Made by a program: the position numbers and the translations under genes | Assembly (NCBI GenBank): GCA_030428835.1 | Contig: JAUIEP010000007.1 | Location: 1-64,000 of the forward strand | Direction: 5' to 3' | Source of the DNA: Gammaproteobacteria bacterium | GTDB taxonomy: Bacteria; Pseudomonadota; Gammaproteobacteria; Pseudomonadales; Halieaceae | Length of the DNA stretch: 64,000 nt | The notes under the pieces: generated by a model | What the model was told of the DNA's origin: nothing | What the model saw: the letters and a program-made list of their open reading frames with translations, nothing else | Databases searched by the model: none | Shown here: positions 9,196 through 19,600 of the stretch, piece by piece | Layout: the number at the start of each line of letters is the position of its first letter | Position numbering within the stretch: the first letter of the stretch is position 1

Positions 9196-10179
9196 GTGAG
9201 TACACCGTGGACCGTCCTGCTGGTGTTCGCCGGCATTGCGCTGGCTGTGCACCTGTACCGCCAGTACTGGAACCACCGCGACCTGCCCCAGGTCTTCGAC
9301 GCCGACTTCGACGGCGAACTGCTGCACGTGGGTGAGACCTATATCGCGCGGCGCGCCGCGGCCGCGGGGAACGACGAAACAGTGATCTGTTTCCCCGGCT
9401 TCCTCGAGGACATGCGCTATTTCCAGGCGCTCTACGCGGCGTCGGACTGCGAGCTGATCCTCGTCAACAACGCGGATTACCACTGTTCCTTCCCGCGCCT
9501 CGCCGCCACCGCGCTGGACTGGCCGGCCAATCCGTATCCGCTCGGCAGTATCGAGCACGACGGCTTCTACCTCGGCCTGGTGGTGAGTGAGCTGGCGCGC
9601 GGTACGCGGGTGACCCTGCACGGCCATTCCCGCGGCGGCGCGGTCACACTGGAGGCCGGGCGGCAGTACCCGCAACTGATGGGCGCGGCAGGGCGCCATG
9701 TGCGCGCCATCCTGGAGGCGCCGGTACTGCCCGGTGCCCGGACTGCCGGTAAAGGCAGCGAGCCGCTGCCGCACGCGCTGATCTGCTACCTGCTGCCCAT
9801 CGTCCTCGGGCTGTCGCGCCGGGCCGGGCCGGAACAGTTGTGCAGGCAACCCATGATGCAGCCCACCAACGCGCTCAAGACCGGGATCTGCCTGAGTGTC
9901 TACAGCAATGCGCGGCACTACAGCACCTGCGTCGCCAACGTGCGCAGCCTCGTGCGCTGGCAGCGCGAGACCGGCCACGAGGTCTATACCCACTATCCCG
10001 AGGTGTACGTAGTGATGGGGGAGCGGGACGATGTGCTCGACAACCCGAGTATGCGCGCCAGCGCCGAGGCGGGCGCCGCGCTCAATCCGGGGGTGTCCAT
10101 CGTCGCCACACAACACACCAATCATTTCGTCACGCTGGAGGCGCCGGCGTACCTCCTGGCCCTCCACGGACAGCCTTAA
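9196..10179 (+). CDS. Membrane-anchored alpha/beta hydrolase
   Basis: A 327-residue hydrolase with a GTG start behind GGGAGAGG (9183-9190). A single hydrophobic N-terminal segment (residues 5-18) probably anchors it in the membrane. The nucleophile elbow is GHSRGG with Ser145; a late Asp (in GERDD) and a His (in THHFVTL-like NHFVTLE context) complete a plausible triad. Placed directly after the BVMO, it most likely hydrolyses the ester or lactone product. It could equally be a lipase-like esterase; no substrate-specific motif was recognised. Confidence 0.78.
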   Translation: MSTPWTVLLVFAGIALAVHLYRQYWNHRDLPQVFDADFDGELLHVGETYIARRAAAAGNDETVICFPGFLEDMRYFQALYAASDCELILVNNADYHCSFPRLAATALDWPANPYPLGSIEHDGFYLGLVVSELARGTRVTLHGHSRGGAVTLEAGRQYPQLMGAAGRHVRAILEAPVLPGARTAGKGSEPLPHALICYLLPIVLGLSRRAGPEQLCRQPMMQPTNALKTGICLSVYSNARHYSTCVANVRSLVRWQRETGHEVYTHYPEVYVVMGERDDVLDNPSMRASAEAGAALNPGVSIVATQHTNHFVTLEAPAYLLALHGQP

Positions 10180-10279
10180 ATATTAGCGATAATTAACAAA
10201 TATGCGGAAATACTCCCTGTCGCAATGGCGCGCCGGGCGGTGTAGTCTTAACGCAGAGGTAGTTCAGGGTCTCCACACT

Positions 10280-10981
10280 ATGTATCGCGGTAGGTTTTCA
10301 GGATCAGGGTCTCGCCTGGCGGTGTTGCTCATGGCACTGGCTGCCGGCGTGCCCGCCATGGCCGAGGAGAGCTTCCAGGTCTTCCTGCCGACCGCCAGCA
10401 ACACCCGGATCTTCACGCCCAGCCCCGACCTGAATGTCAGCCTGCCGAGCACCCCGGTGACGCCGTCCCTGAGCTCCCCGCTGAGCGGTTCGATGATGTT
10501 GAACCAGTTCAACGACAACAGCTCGTGGTCGGAGGAGCAGGGCGAGGACGGTTCGGCGCACCCGGGCCTGAACCAGTGGAACGTCGGCCTGCCCCTCGTG
10601 CAACAGTGGGGTTCCGACGGCAGCATGACCACCCTGGAGTTCACCCCCGCTATCGCGTTCTTTACCGAGGACGAGAACCCTTTCAAGAACGACCACCTCG
10701 TCCGGGAGCCGCTGATGCGCCTCGGCGCGCACCTGTCCCGTGATGTTATCCAGGGTTATCTCTCCCTCGGTGTCGACCTCAACTACGTGCATGGCGGCGA
10801 GACGCAACTCCAGGGTGTTACACAGGGCGCCCGGCAGAGTTACCGCACGGTGGGCGTCAACGCGAGCGGCCAGCTGACCGGGCAGCTCGGCTGGAGTGTG
10901 GAGTACTCGCGCGCCCAGTCCGACGAGCAGGGGCTGGAAGAAACCGACTGGTACCGCCTGAACCTGAACTACAGCTTCTGA
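10280..10981 (+). CDS. Small outer-membrane beta-barrel protein
   Basis: A 233-residue protein with a signal peptide that ends AMA at about residue 30. The start at 10280 is chosen so that the protein begins with this signal; an ATG at 10202 would add 26 unlikely residues. The mature part alternates polar and hydrophobic residues, and it ends in NLNYSF, the terminal Phe typical of barrel proteins recognised by BAM. A Ser/Asn/Pro-rich segment follows the signal. It resembles no family I can name. It sits between the BVMO-hydrolase pair and the MFS gene, with about 100 AT-richer bases upstream. Confidence 0.62.
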   Translation: MYRGRFSGSGSRLAVLLMALAAGVPAMAEESFQVFLPTASNTRIFTPSPDLNVSLPSTPVTPSLSSPLSGSMMLNQFNDNSSWSEEQGEDGSAHPGLNQWNVGLPLVQQWGSDGSMTTLEFTPAIAFFTEDENPFKNDHLVREPLMRLGAHLSRDVIQGYLSLGVDLNYVHGGETQLQGVTQGARQSYRTVGVNASGQLTGQLGWSVEYSRAQSDEQGLEETDWYRLNLNYSF

Positions 10982-11034
10982 CTGTAACCGCACCGCGGCT
11001 GCGAGCGGCGGCAACGGTTCGCTAGGCTTTTTGC

Positions 11035-12258
11035 ATGACTGCGCCCGCCGCGCCGGCGACACCGAAGCTGGCCCTGTCTTTCATCTTTATTACCGTGCTG
11101 CTGGACTCCATAGGGTTCGGCATCATCCTGCCCGTCATGCCGCAGCTCATCATGGAGGTGACCGGCGCGGAGTTGAGTCGCGCCGCTGTGATCGGCGGCG
11201 GTCTGGTCTTTTTGTACGCGGCGATGAACTTTTTCATGTCGCCGGTGATGGGCAACCTGTCCGACCGCTTCGGTCGCCGCCCCGTGTTGCTGCTGACGCT
11301 GCTTGCCTACGGGCTGGACTACCTGCTCATGGGCTGGGCGCCCACCCTGGCCTGGCTGGTCCTGGGCCGGTTGATCTCCGGCTGCACATCTTCCACCTAC
11401 TCGATCGCCAACGCCTACATCGCGGATATATTCCCGCCCGAGGAGCGCGCCAAGAATTTCGCCCTGATGGGCGCCGCCTTCGGGGGTGGTTTCATACTCG
11501 GGCCGGTGCTGGGGGGGTTCCTCGGGGAACTCGGTCCGCGCGTGCCGTTCTACGCGACCGCGGCGCTGGCCCTGGCCAACGCCACGTTCGGCTTCTTCGT
11601 CCTGCCCGAAACGCTGGCGAAGGAAAACCGGCGGTCGTTCGACTGGCGCCGGGCCAACCCGCTCGGCGCTCTGCGCCACCTGCGCAATTATCCCCTGGTG
11701 TTCGGGCTCGTGGGGGCGTACTTCGTGTTCCTCGTCGCGCACCAGTCGCTGCCCTCGGTGTGGGCCTACTTCACCATCGCCAGTTTCGACTGGAGCCAGC
11801 GCGAGATCGGCTTCTCCCTGGGCTTCGCCGGGGTCTTGATGATGATCAGCCAGGCGTTCCTGATCCGCTGGAGCATCGACATCTTCGGCCAGGTGCATAC
11901 CGCGTACATCGGGCTCACCTGTGCCGCGGCGAGTTACCTGGGCTACGCCTTCGCCACCGAGAGCTGGATGGTGTACCTGTTCCTGCTGGTCGGCGCGGGA
12001 CAGGGCTTCCTCGGGCCGGCCGTGCAGGGGATCATGTCCGGCCGGGTGCCCGCCAACGCCCAGGGGGAACTGCAGGGCGGCCTGGGCAGCGTGGTCAGCC
12101 TCGCCGCCATTGTCTCACCGCCGGTGATGACGGGCGTCTTCGGCTACTTCACCGCGAGCGACGCGCCCGTCTACTACCCGGGTGCCAGTTACCTGCTGGC
12201 CGGGCTGCTCGTACTGGTCAGCTTCGGCATGTTCCAGCCGCAGTTGCGTGCCCGGTAG
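11035..12258 (+). CDS. MFS transporter, TCR/Tet-like family
   Basis: A 407-residue major facilitator with twelve predicted transmembrane segments. Motif A between TM2 and TM3 reads [14 protein letters not shown], and the order of conserved blocks (an AYIADI stretch after TM4, GPVLGGFLG in TM5) follows class A/B/C TetA proteins. Such proteins exchange protons for tetracycline or other drugs, but most chromosomal homologues have no known drug. Nothing here, such as a TetR repressor divergent to it or a transposon, supports true tetracycline resistance. There is no clear Shine-Dalgarno sequence before the ATG. The REPIN-like doublet follows and may end transcription. Confidence 0.85.
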   Translation: MTAPAAPATPKLALSFIFITVLLDSIGFGIILPVMPQLIMEVTGAELSRAAVIGGGLVFLYAAMNFFMSPVMGNLSDRFGRRPVLLLTLLAYGLDYLLMGWAPTLAWLVLGRLISGCTSSTYSIANAYIADIFPPEERAKNFALMGAAFGGGFILGPVLGGFLGELGPRVPFYATAALALANATFGFFVLPETLAKENRRSFDWRRANPLGALRHLRNYPLVFGLVGAYFVFLVAHQSLPSVWAYFTIASFDWSQREIGFSLGFAGVLMMISQAFLIRWSIDIFGQVHTAYIGLTCAAASYLGYAFATESWMVYLFLLVGAGQGFLGPAVQGIMSGRVPANAQGELQGGLGSVVSLAAIVSPPVMTGVFGYFTASDAPVYYPGASYLLAGLLVLVSFGMFQPQLRAR

Positions 12259-12290
12259 CGGTTGGCCTAGAAGCGTCGCGCCTGTACTGT

Positions 12291-12382
12291 AGGGTCGAAT
12301 TTATTCGACGCGGAAATGGCCCGCCATACCTGGCGATGGCCAGTGTCGAGAGCCGGGTGCCTGGTCGAATGAATTCGACCCT
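12291..12382. repeat. REPIN-like inverted REP doublet
   Basis: AGGGTCGAATTTATTCGAC (12291-12309) and its inverted copy (12364-12382) match at 18 of 19 positions. Each arm is itself a palindrome: GTCGAAT around TT on the left, GGTCGAAT around GA on the right. Between them TGGCC-CGCCA and TGGCG-GGCCA can pair as a hairpin. Two inverted REPs around a spacer is the layout of REPINs, which are moved by RAYT transposases; no RAYT gene is present here. The element lies between two plus-strand genes and may also terminate transcription. Confidence 0.75.
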
Positions 12383-12547
12383 GCAGCGGGCGCCAGGCCA
12401 ATATATTCGAACACAACAATGGGGTAGTGCGGTGGTCCGGGGCCTTGAGTTTCCCGCCAACTCCATCTATACGAACAGTAACGGCAGGGGACGTGAAGCC
12501 GCCGCAGCCCGTCACTGCCACCAACGACCGATGTAAGGAGCGCGTGC

Positions 12548-13597
12548 ATGAGCCTCGATTTCAGCAAGACCCCCGATATCATCAAACTGGGTATCACCGA
12601 TCCCACGACGGGCTGGGAGAAATACTTCGCCGAGGGCGTGCCGTTCAAGGACACCGCGCTGGTGCTGACAGGCCCGTTGATCCTGCTCAACGCGCTGCTC
12701 GTCGCGGCCTTCGGCGGACTGGTGCCCGGCATGAGCTTCATGGGCGCCTTCTTCTCGACGCTGGTCGGGGCGGTTATCGGCGTGTTCGTCGGTGCGGGCG
12801 TGTTCTCGGTGCTGGCTGGAGTGCTGGGCGGCACGAGCAATTTCGACAAGGCGTTCTCGGCGTTGTCGCTGGCCTGGGTGCCCGCCCTGCTCGGCAGCAT
12901 CGTCGCGGCGATCGTGCCGTTTGTCGGCTTCCTGGTGGCGATCGCGGCGTTCGTCCTGTCACTGGTCTACCTGTATCGCCTCCTGCCACTCGCGCTGGCT
13001 GTCCCGGACGGCAAGCGGGTGTGGCATTTCATCCTCGGCCTGGTCATCGTCATCGTGATCAACGCGATTATCGGCTCCGTGCTGGGACTCAACCGGCCGT
13101 CGGGTGACGCCTTGTCCGCCGGTGGTTCGGGCGCTGCGTTCGAGGGCGGCGAGGAGGCCCCGCGCCAGTCCGGCATGCTCGGCGCCATGCAGCGCCACGG
13201 CGAGATCATGGAAAAAGCGGGCACGCACCGCTACGACCCGCCCGCCAACGGCCGGGTGAGCAAGGCGCAGGTCGAGGCGTACATGGCGGTGCAGCGCAAG
13301 GCGCGCAAGGCGCAGGAGCGCTTCCGGCAGAAGATGGAGGACATGGAGAAGCAGTCGGCCGACGGCGAGAATCCCGGCCTTGCCGGCCTGTCGTCGCTGG
13401 GCGCCACCATCAGCGGCGCGGTGACGGCGGGTAACGCCGAGATGGAAATCGTCGTTACCGGCGGCGGCAACTGGGCGGAGCACAACTGGGTGAAGGGCCA
13501 GCTCCAGACCGCGATGATTCACGGCGGGGAGGGCGCCGACCCCATTCCGCAGAACTACAAGTTGTTTGAACCCTACCTCGAGGAACTCGGGCAGTAG
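12548..13597 (+). CDS. Yip1-like membrane protein with cytoplasmic tail
   Basis: A 349-residue protein with about five hydrophobic segments between residues 38 and 185, resembling the Yip1 domain family of bacterial membrane proteins. A hydrophilic tail of about 165 residues follows, containing a Lys/Arg/Glu-rich helical stretch near 230-275 and a C-terminal region with no recognised domain. GTAAGGAG precedes the ATG. No pathway is indicated by its neighbours, and Yip1-like bacterial proteins have no settled function. It converges with the SDR pseudogene across a hairpin terminator. Confidence 0.6.
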   Translation: MSLDFSKTPDIIKLGITDPTTGWEKYFAEGVPFKDTALVLTGPLILLNALLVAAFGGLVPGMSFMGAFFSTLVGAVIGVFVGAGVFSVLAGVLGGTSNFDKAFSALSLAWVPALLGSIVAAIVPFVGFLVAIAAFVLSLVYLYRLLPLALAVPDGKRVWHFILGLVIVIVINAIIGSVLGLNRPSGDALSAGGSGAAFEGGEEAPRQSGMLGAMQRHGEIMEKAGTHRYDPPANGRVSKAQVEAYMAVQRKARKAQERFRQKMEDMEKQSADGENPGLAGLSSLGATISGAVTAGNAEMEIVVTGGGNWAEHNWVKGQLQTAMIHGGEGADPIPQNYKLFEPYLEELGQ

Positions 13598-13604
13598 GCG
13601 CGCA

Positions 13605-13625
13605 GCCGCCCCCTGTCGGGGCGGC
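13605..13625. terminator. Hairpin terminator between convergent genes
   Basis: GCCGCCCC (13605-13612) pairs perfectly with GGGGCGGC (13618-13625) across a CTGTC loop. There is no strong U tract on either side. It sits between the converging Yip1-like gene and the SDR pseudogene, so it could serve both strands. Confidence 0.65.
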
Positions 13626-13629
13626 GCTG

Positions 13630-14348
13630 TTACCAACTTTCACTGAACGGCCGGATGTCCAGCTCGAAGGTCCACGCGTTGCGCGGCTGCTGATGCAGCT
13701 GCCAGAACGCCTCGGCGATGGCGTCCGGTTCCAGCGAGCCGTCCGGGCCGAGGTTGTCGAGGTACTCGCCGAAGGCGTTCCTCACCAGTTCGCCGTTGAT
13801 CACGCCGTCCACCACCACGTGGCCCACGTGCACGCCCTGCGGCCCGTATTCCTTGGCGATCGCCTGGGCGAGGTTGCGCAGGCCCGCCTTGGCCGCGCTG
13901 AAGTGCGCGAAACCGGGTCGACCGCGCAGCGACGCCGACGCGCCGGTGAACAACAGCGAGCCGCCGTTCGCCACCAGTTCGGGCAGCGCCGCCTTCGCCA
14001 CGAGAAACCCCGACAACGTGCAGGTGCGCCAGAACTGCTCGAAAAGTTCCTCGGTGAGGTCGGCGAACGCCAGTGGCCGGTTGTTGCCCACGTTGCAGAT
14101 CACGGCCTCGATCGGGCCGAAGCCATCCGCCGTGTGGATGGCGGCCTGTACCTCGTCCGGCCGCGTCGCATCCGCCACGTGCGCGGAGCACGCGGCCCCG
14201 TGGCGTTGATCTCGGCTGCCACGGCATCGAGTTTGTCCTGCGAGCGTCCCACCACCACGGTGTGCAGGCCGCCGGCGGCAAAGCGCCGGGCGATCGCCGC
14301 GCCCAGTCCGTTGCTGGCGCCCACGCCGATGACGACCGCTGTATTCAT
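13630..14348 (-). pseudogene. SDR oxidoreductase with apparent frameshift
   Basis: The N-terminal half, MNTAVVIGVGASNGLGAAIA, starts at 14348 behind AGGAGG and runs in one frame to about 14200; the rest of the SDR fold continues in another frame down to 13630. Adding one base in the CCCC run at 14196-14199 joins the halves into a continuous protein of about 239 residues. So this is either a recent single-base deletion or a sequencing error in a homopolymer. The catalytic tetrad is also altered: the YxxxK position reads FSAAK, a Phe for Tyr change seen in a divergent SDR group. It is 27 bases downstream of the PhyH-like gene and probably co-transcribed with it. Confidence 0.78.
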
Positions 14349-14375
14349 CCTGTCCTCCTGGCTTTGCCGTCCAGT

Positions 14376-15347
14376 CTAGTTGGCGCCCATGAAACTGGGG
14401 GCCAGCAGCCTGTCCTGTTTGCCCAGCCACTTGCGTTTCGGGCGCAGGTCGTAGTGACGGGAACTGATAAAGCCGCCGTCGGCGACCTCGCGCAGGTGAA
14501 AGTAGTTGGTGAACGTGCGGAAGTTGGGGTCGACGCCCACGGGGCAGTAGTGGGATACGATCGACCTGCGCGTGTTGTTGTTCTGCATCTTCGCCCCGCC
14601 GTGCACCAGGTCGGACGCCCAGATCAGCGCGTCACCCTTTTTCGGCAGGAAGCGTTCCAGCGGCAGGCCCTGCGCCTCGCTGCGATCCACGATGGATTTC
14701 AGGAACGCCTGGTGCGCCGGTTTGCCGTGCCGTTCCGGGTGCCAGGCTTTGCTGTCCTGCTGCTCGCCGAACAGGAAATCGTCGAGCCGGTGACTGCCCG
14801 CGTAGTACAACAGCTCGCCGCTGCCCTCGGTGACGTCTTCGAGCGCTATCCAGCTCGCGAGGAACTGCAGGGGTTCGGAGACCACGACGTAGGCGGCATC
14901 CTGGTGCAGCGCCTGTTGCGACCCGTGCACGAACGTGAGGCACTGGAACGCGTTCGCCGCCTCTTCGAACACGGCGTGCAATACCTCGGAGATGGCCGCG
15001 CAGTAAATAGCCTCGGCCGCGTGCGCCGAGTTCACATGGAAGTCGATGATGCGAAAGGTGGGATCCTGCACCACATCCGCCGTCGGATGCGCGTAAGCGG
15101 CCCGGGCGCGACGCGCGATGAAGCGGTCGGCGTGCTCGGTGACACCCGCCATTTCCGCCAACAGCGTGTCGGCGAGCGCATGGCTGATAGCGCCCGGGAT
15201 GATCACGTAGCCGTACTCGATAAGGTGCGCGAGGCGCTCGCCGAGGATCGGGTTGATAGCGCCCGAGTCCAGCCGCGCGGCCAGCAGGTCAAGGGCGTCG
15301 GGCCGGTCTATCCACAGCGGTTCGAAGCGGGTGTTGGCGCTGGGCAA
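14376..15347 (-). CDS. Phytanoyl-CoA dioxygenase (PhyH) family protein
   Basis: A 323-residue Fe(II)/2-oxoglutarate oxygenase. The iron triad is visible as H148-Q-D150 (in LHQDAAY) and H249 (in SDLVHGG), with an Arg about 10 residues later that could bind the co-substrate carboxylate. PhyH relatives hydroxylate fatty acyl-CoAs, ectoine or various small molecules, so the substrate is open. An AGGAGG site lies upstream. It is the first gene of a minus-strand pair with the frameshifted SDR, an arrangement that suggests hydroxylation followed by oxidation of the alcohol. Confidence 0.86.
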   Translation of the reverse strand: MPSANTRFEPLWIDRPDALDLLAARLDSGAINPILGERLAHLIEYGYVIIPGAISHALADTLLAEMAGVTEHADRFIARRARAAYAHPTADVVQDPTFRIIDFHVNSAHAAEAIYCAAISEVLHAVFEEAANAFQCLTFVHGSQQALHQDAAYVVVSEPLQFLASWIALEDVTEGSGELLYYAGSHRLDDFLFGEQQDSKAWHPERHGKPAHQAFLKSIVDRSEAQGLPLERFLPKKGDALIWASDLVHGGAKMQNNNTRRSIVSHYCPVGVDPNFRTFTNYFHLREVADGGFISSRHYDLRPKRKWLGKQDRLLAPSFMGAN

Positions 15348-15570
15348 GGTGAGCCTCCTGGGGGTGATCTGGTGGGGAAGGAGTCTAGCAGCAGGTTTTA
15401 TGCCGTAACAATTGATTCATGCCGTGGATGTGTTCGATACGGGCATGGTTTGGAGGTGAACCCGGACATGCGCTGGAAAATTGGCGCAGGTCTTCTAAGC
15501 TTGCCCTATGAACATCACCCTGCCCGGGTGGTTGCCCGTCAGTAATCCGCCAGAAAAGGAAGCTCTAACA

Positions 15571-16623
15571 ATGAGAACCATAATTTCGTGGCCGCTATCG
15601 CTTGTCTTTCTTATTGCAGCCGTCAAGGCCCTGGCCGCCTGGGACGAGACAGTCAGCGTCATCGTGGATAACCCGGACGCGCTGCAGGGCGCCAAGGTCA
15701 GCTTCACGCCGACCGGTGGAGCGCCCGTGCAGGGCGAAGTGCAGCAGGACGAGGACGGCAATGTCTTCCTCTACTTCCCGTTGCCCGGCAACGGTCCCAC
15801 GCCGGGCACCATCACGGTGGATACGGGGGCCGGCGAGCCCGGCGCTTTCTCGGTACCAGCGCGCAGCGCCGGCAGTACGCTCATTCTCGACTTCGATGCG
15901 GGCACCGTGAGCGTCAGCTCGCTGCTCGGCGCGCCGCAGAAGCGGGAGTTCGAACTGCATCTGGGACTCGGCCTCTCGCAGTGGTACACGGACTCACTGG
16001 CCGACGTGGCGAGCGGCAGCGCGGACGAACTGGGCGACCTGTTTGCTGGACAGGGCGTTGCCGGCGCATCGGTCAATGACAGCGCGGACGACGACGCCCT
16101 TGCCTATGGTGTCAGCCTGACTGCCGTGTGGCCAATCACGGACAGGGGTGCGCTTTACCTGCGCGGTAGCGCATTTGAGAGCGAGGATTTTGAGGCGTCG
16201 GTGCGCGGCTCGGGCAGCCTGGGCCCGGCGGCGGTACAAGCGCGCAACGACATCGAGGCGGATCTGGAGTCGTTCACCTTCAGTATTGGTTATGAACACG
16301 ACCTTGGGAACGGTCTTGATCTGTATGGCGGTGCAGGCTACGCCAATACCAGTGCCGACATTGACTTTGTTTCCGGCATCTCTGTCGGCGGTGTCGACCA
16401 GGGCACCCTGCGCGGTTCCGAGACGGAAGAAGAAGACAGCTGGCTGCTTGAGGCGGGTATCCGCTTTAGCTTCGGGGGTGAATCCAGGCCGTTCAGGGTC
16501 AGCGCGGGGGTTCAGTACATCGATGAGATTCCCGGCGGTGAAGACCTGACCACGCTGGGGCTCGAAGTGAGCTACGACCTGATACCGAAGCGTTACGGTG
16601 TCTCCTCCTCGGCGCCCAGGTAA
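15571..16623 (+). CDS. Outer-membrane beta-barrel protein with N-terminal extension
   Basis: A 350-residue protein with a signal peptide (residues 1-23, ending ALAA). The start at 15571 has AAAAGGA at 15554-15560, unlike the upstream in-frame ATG at 15508. After a roughly 100-residue domain of beta character, the sequence reads as repeated beta strands ending near residue 340, like OmpA- or OmpW-type barrels (strands such as ELHLGLGLSQWY and FTFSIGYEHDL). It stops 15 bases before the kinase-subtilase gene and is probably co-transcribed with it, so the two may work together at the cell surface. Confidence 0.65.
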   Translation: MRTIISWPLSLVFLIAAVKALAAWDETVSVIVDNPDALQGAKVSFTPTGGAPVQGEVQQDEDGNVFLYFPLPGNGPTPGTITVDTGAGEPGAFSVPARSAGSTLILDFDAGTVSVSSLLGAPQKREFELHLGLGLSQWYTDSLADVASGSADELGDLFAGQGVAGASVNDSADDDALAYGVSLTAVWPITDRGALYLRGSAFESEDFEASVRGSGSLGPAAVQARNDIEADLESFTFSIGYEHDLGNGLDLYGGAGYANTSADIDFVSGISVGGVDQGTLRGSETEEEDSWLLEAGIRFSFGGESRPFRVSAGVQYIDEIPGGEDLTTLGLEVSYDLIPKRYGVSSSAPR

Positions 16624-16638
16624 GGGGATAACCGCCTG

Positions 16639-19600
16639 ATGCCGCGCTCACGCGCCACTGCTGCGGTCGTGCGTCGCTGCGCGGCGCTCCTTGTCGCCCT
16701 GTGCTGCACTGCCGCCGTGGTGGCACAGCCCGCGCTGCCGCCCGACTTTCCCACCGACCCCGAGGCCATCGCCGACTACCTCGACGCGATCATCGATCCC
16801 GCGGTCGCCGGTCCGGAAAAATTCGATCGTCGGGATGAAATCTGGGACGCCCTGCCGATGGCGACCCGGGACGCCGTCAATCGCGTCTACGCGGAGCGCG
16901 ATGAGAAGCAGTACCAGCTCCTGGTGAACGGCTCGGGCGAGCCGCCCCAGGCGATCGCGCTGAGCGGCGAGGAATGGGCCGAGATCACCGCGGACTTCTT
17001 CATCAACGCCCTGATTGCCGAGGCTCAGGCGGGGGGTGAGCTCTCGGTGCTGGCGCAGATCGGCGACGACCTCTACAAGCAGCGGCTGTACTACGGTTCA
17101 CAGATCCAGGCGCTGGCGGAGGATTACGCCGCGCTGGACGAGAAACGCCAGCTACTCGAGGCCGACAAGTTCATCCTGGAAGGCGACCTGATGCTCGACC
17201 AGCGGGGCGACTCGGTCCTCGACAACCTGTTCGAAGCGGTGGAGTCGGTGAGCAGCGAGGACGACCTGCTGAACCGGATCGCCACACTGGACACGCAGAT
17301 CCTGGCGCTGGAGGGACAACTGGCCGAGACGCAGGATGCACTGAGCACCCTGGTCGCGGAGGCGGAGGGCGCGGAGGCGGCGCTGGTCAACCGCGGTATT
17401 ACCGACAATCCAGAGCTGCTCGCCGCTGAGGAGCAGCGGCGTTTCCAGGAGGCCGTCGGCCTGGTGCAGGCGCTGCAGACGAAACAGGCGCAGTACGTGG
17501 CGGGCCAGAAGGTATTCGACGCGGCCCAGGCGGGGCTTGAGGCGCAGCTCGAATACGCGACCGAGAACGGCCTGGACACCGCGCCGTTCGAGGCGCGGGC
17601 CGAACAGCTGCAGCTCAGCGAGGACATGTTCGTCGAATCCATGCAGGTGCAGATAGCGGGCGCGGGCAGCCGCCTGCAAAATACGCTGGGTCGCAACGCG
17701 CTGCAGAACATCGGTGTGACCACTGTTGCCGACCTGGTGGGCGGGGTGGTCGAGCAGGGCCTGGACCCGGCCGTCGTGCTGGGCTCTGTGGACGCACAGC
17801 TGGTCATGGCCTTCGAGCAGAGCGCCCTGCGCCAGGCGCTGGGTGAATCCGACCTGCACGCTTTCGGTATGGCGGATTTCGCCGCAGAGGTGGGGCGTAC
17901 CTACGTCGAGTCATGGACCTCGCCGGAGGAGTACTACACGCGCCTGGGCTACTACGGGCTCGGCCTGGCGGCAGCCGGCAAGGATACGGCGGTGGATATG
18001 TACCACCTCACCCAGACCGCCGTGGAGGCCTACAACGAGTCCCTCGAGGCCACGGTCAACTACGGCTTCGCGGCGGCCGGTTCCGATTTTCGTCTCGACG
18101 TGTTCGGCGACGAAACGCTCACGGAGTTTGCCGGCTGGGGCAATGCCCTGCTCAATGTCGATTCCAAGAAGATCTACAACACCACGCAGGGTGTAACGAC
18201 CGCCCTCGACAGGTACGTCTCGCAACAGGCGGCGTCAGGTAAAGCCGGCGCCAACAACATGACGTACTACGTGGGCTACGGCACCTTCATGGTGACCGGG
18301 GCCGAGGAGGGCATTGCCAAGCTGGCCGTGCTCGGCAGCCGCTACGTTAAGGGCGTGCAGATGGCGCAGAAACTGAAGCGCGCCGAGCAGCTCGCCACCC
18401 TGTCCGGTGATACCAGCCGCTTCGGCAGCGCGGTGGCGGATGCCGCGGGCGGCCGACGCGCGGCGGATGCGGCTTCTGCCGTGCCCGACGCCCCGACTGG
18501 CACTGCGGGGACTCGCGCTCCACCGACTCCGGAACCGCCGAACCTCACCCCGATTTCAATCGATCCGCGCAAGATGACGGCTAAGGTCGACGCGGAAGGT
18601 AATCTGATTTTACAGAGACTGGGTGGTAAGCCCGTGAATCTTGGCAGGCCCAAGTGGTCGGGTGGTTTCACGGATACCTACGAGATCCCCGCCTCCATTG
18701 CCGGCGGAGAAGGCTATGTCATCAAGATCACACGCGGCCCGGGTGGCCCGGCGGAAAATACCGCGCTGGATATTCTTGACGCAGCGGCCAACGACGATTT
18801 CGGCATTCAGGTCATCAACAGTTTGGATCCCGCTATTGCGAGTGCACCGAAAGTCCTCAGGCGATACAGGATTTCGGGCAGCGGTATCGACTTTGACGGT
18901 GCCATTGTCAGCGTGGTGCAGCGCGCCGATGAGCTGGATTTTGGTGATGTACTGAAGAAACGGGCGCTCAAGGATATGACACCGCTCGAGGCAGCGGCCT
19001 TTACACGGTTCACGCGGGCACTCGCGGACCGCGGTTATGTTTGGCTGGACAACAAGGGCGACAACTTCGCGTTCATCTACAATGCGGACGGCTCGATTCG
19101 AGGGATAAAGGTCAAGGACGGCGGTGGGATGGTCAAGATGAAAAGCCCGGCTGCTGCGCACGCTCTACGTCAGGACCTGGACAATCCCACGCGTTTTTTT
19201 GAAGAAATGCAGGCGGTCACGTCGGACCCTGCGGAGATGGCCAGGGCCATGCGCTTCAAGCTTGATGAGTTTCATGGACCCAATGTCGACTGGGACTTTG
19301 TCGAGCAGGTTACCGGCCGGCGGTACGGATCACTGGGCGACGAGTTTCCCTACCTACCATTCAGCGGTGTGGTATACCCCGAGTTGCGCAAGGCCACCGC
19401 GGCCGATGCGGTGACTGACCTCGCCGGGGGCGCCTCCATGTCGTTGCCGGCGCCCGGGGGAGCGATGGCCGGGGGCGCTGGCTGTGCTCCCGGGGTTCGT
19501 GTGCCCATTCGTTATCCCATCCCGTCAATATTTCCGTCGGGTGAGTTTCCCGATTGGGCCATGGGGCTGCATATACCTATCGACCGTATGCCCGAATACC

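Noticed and set aside
11035-12258. Tetracycline resistance gene
   Set aside because: It belongs to the TCR/Tet-like MFS family but has no tetR partner, transposon or other sign of resistance; only a general transporter call is supported.
11031-12536. 501-residue alternative ORF over the MFS gene
   Set aside because: Overlapping-frame shadow; the MFS frame carries twelve hydrophobic segments and motif A, and this one has an Arg/Gly-rich random composition.
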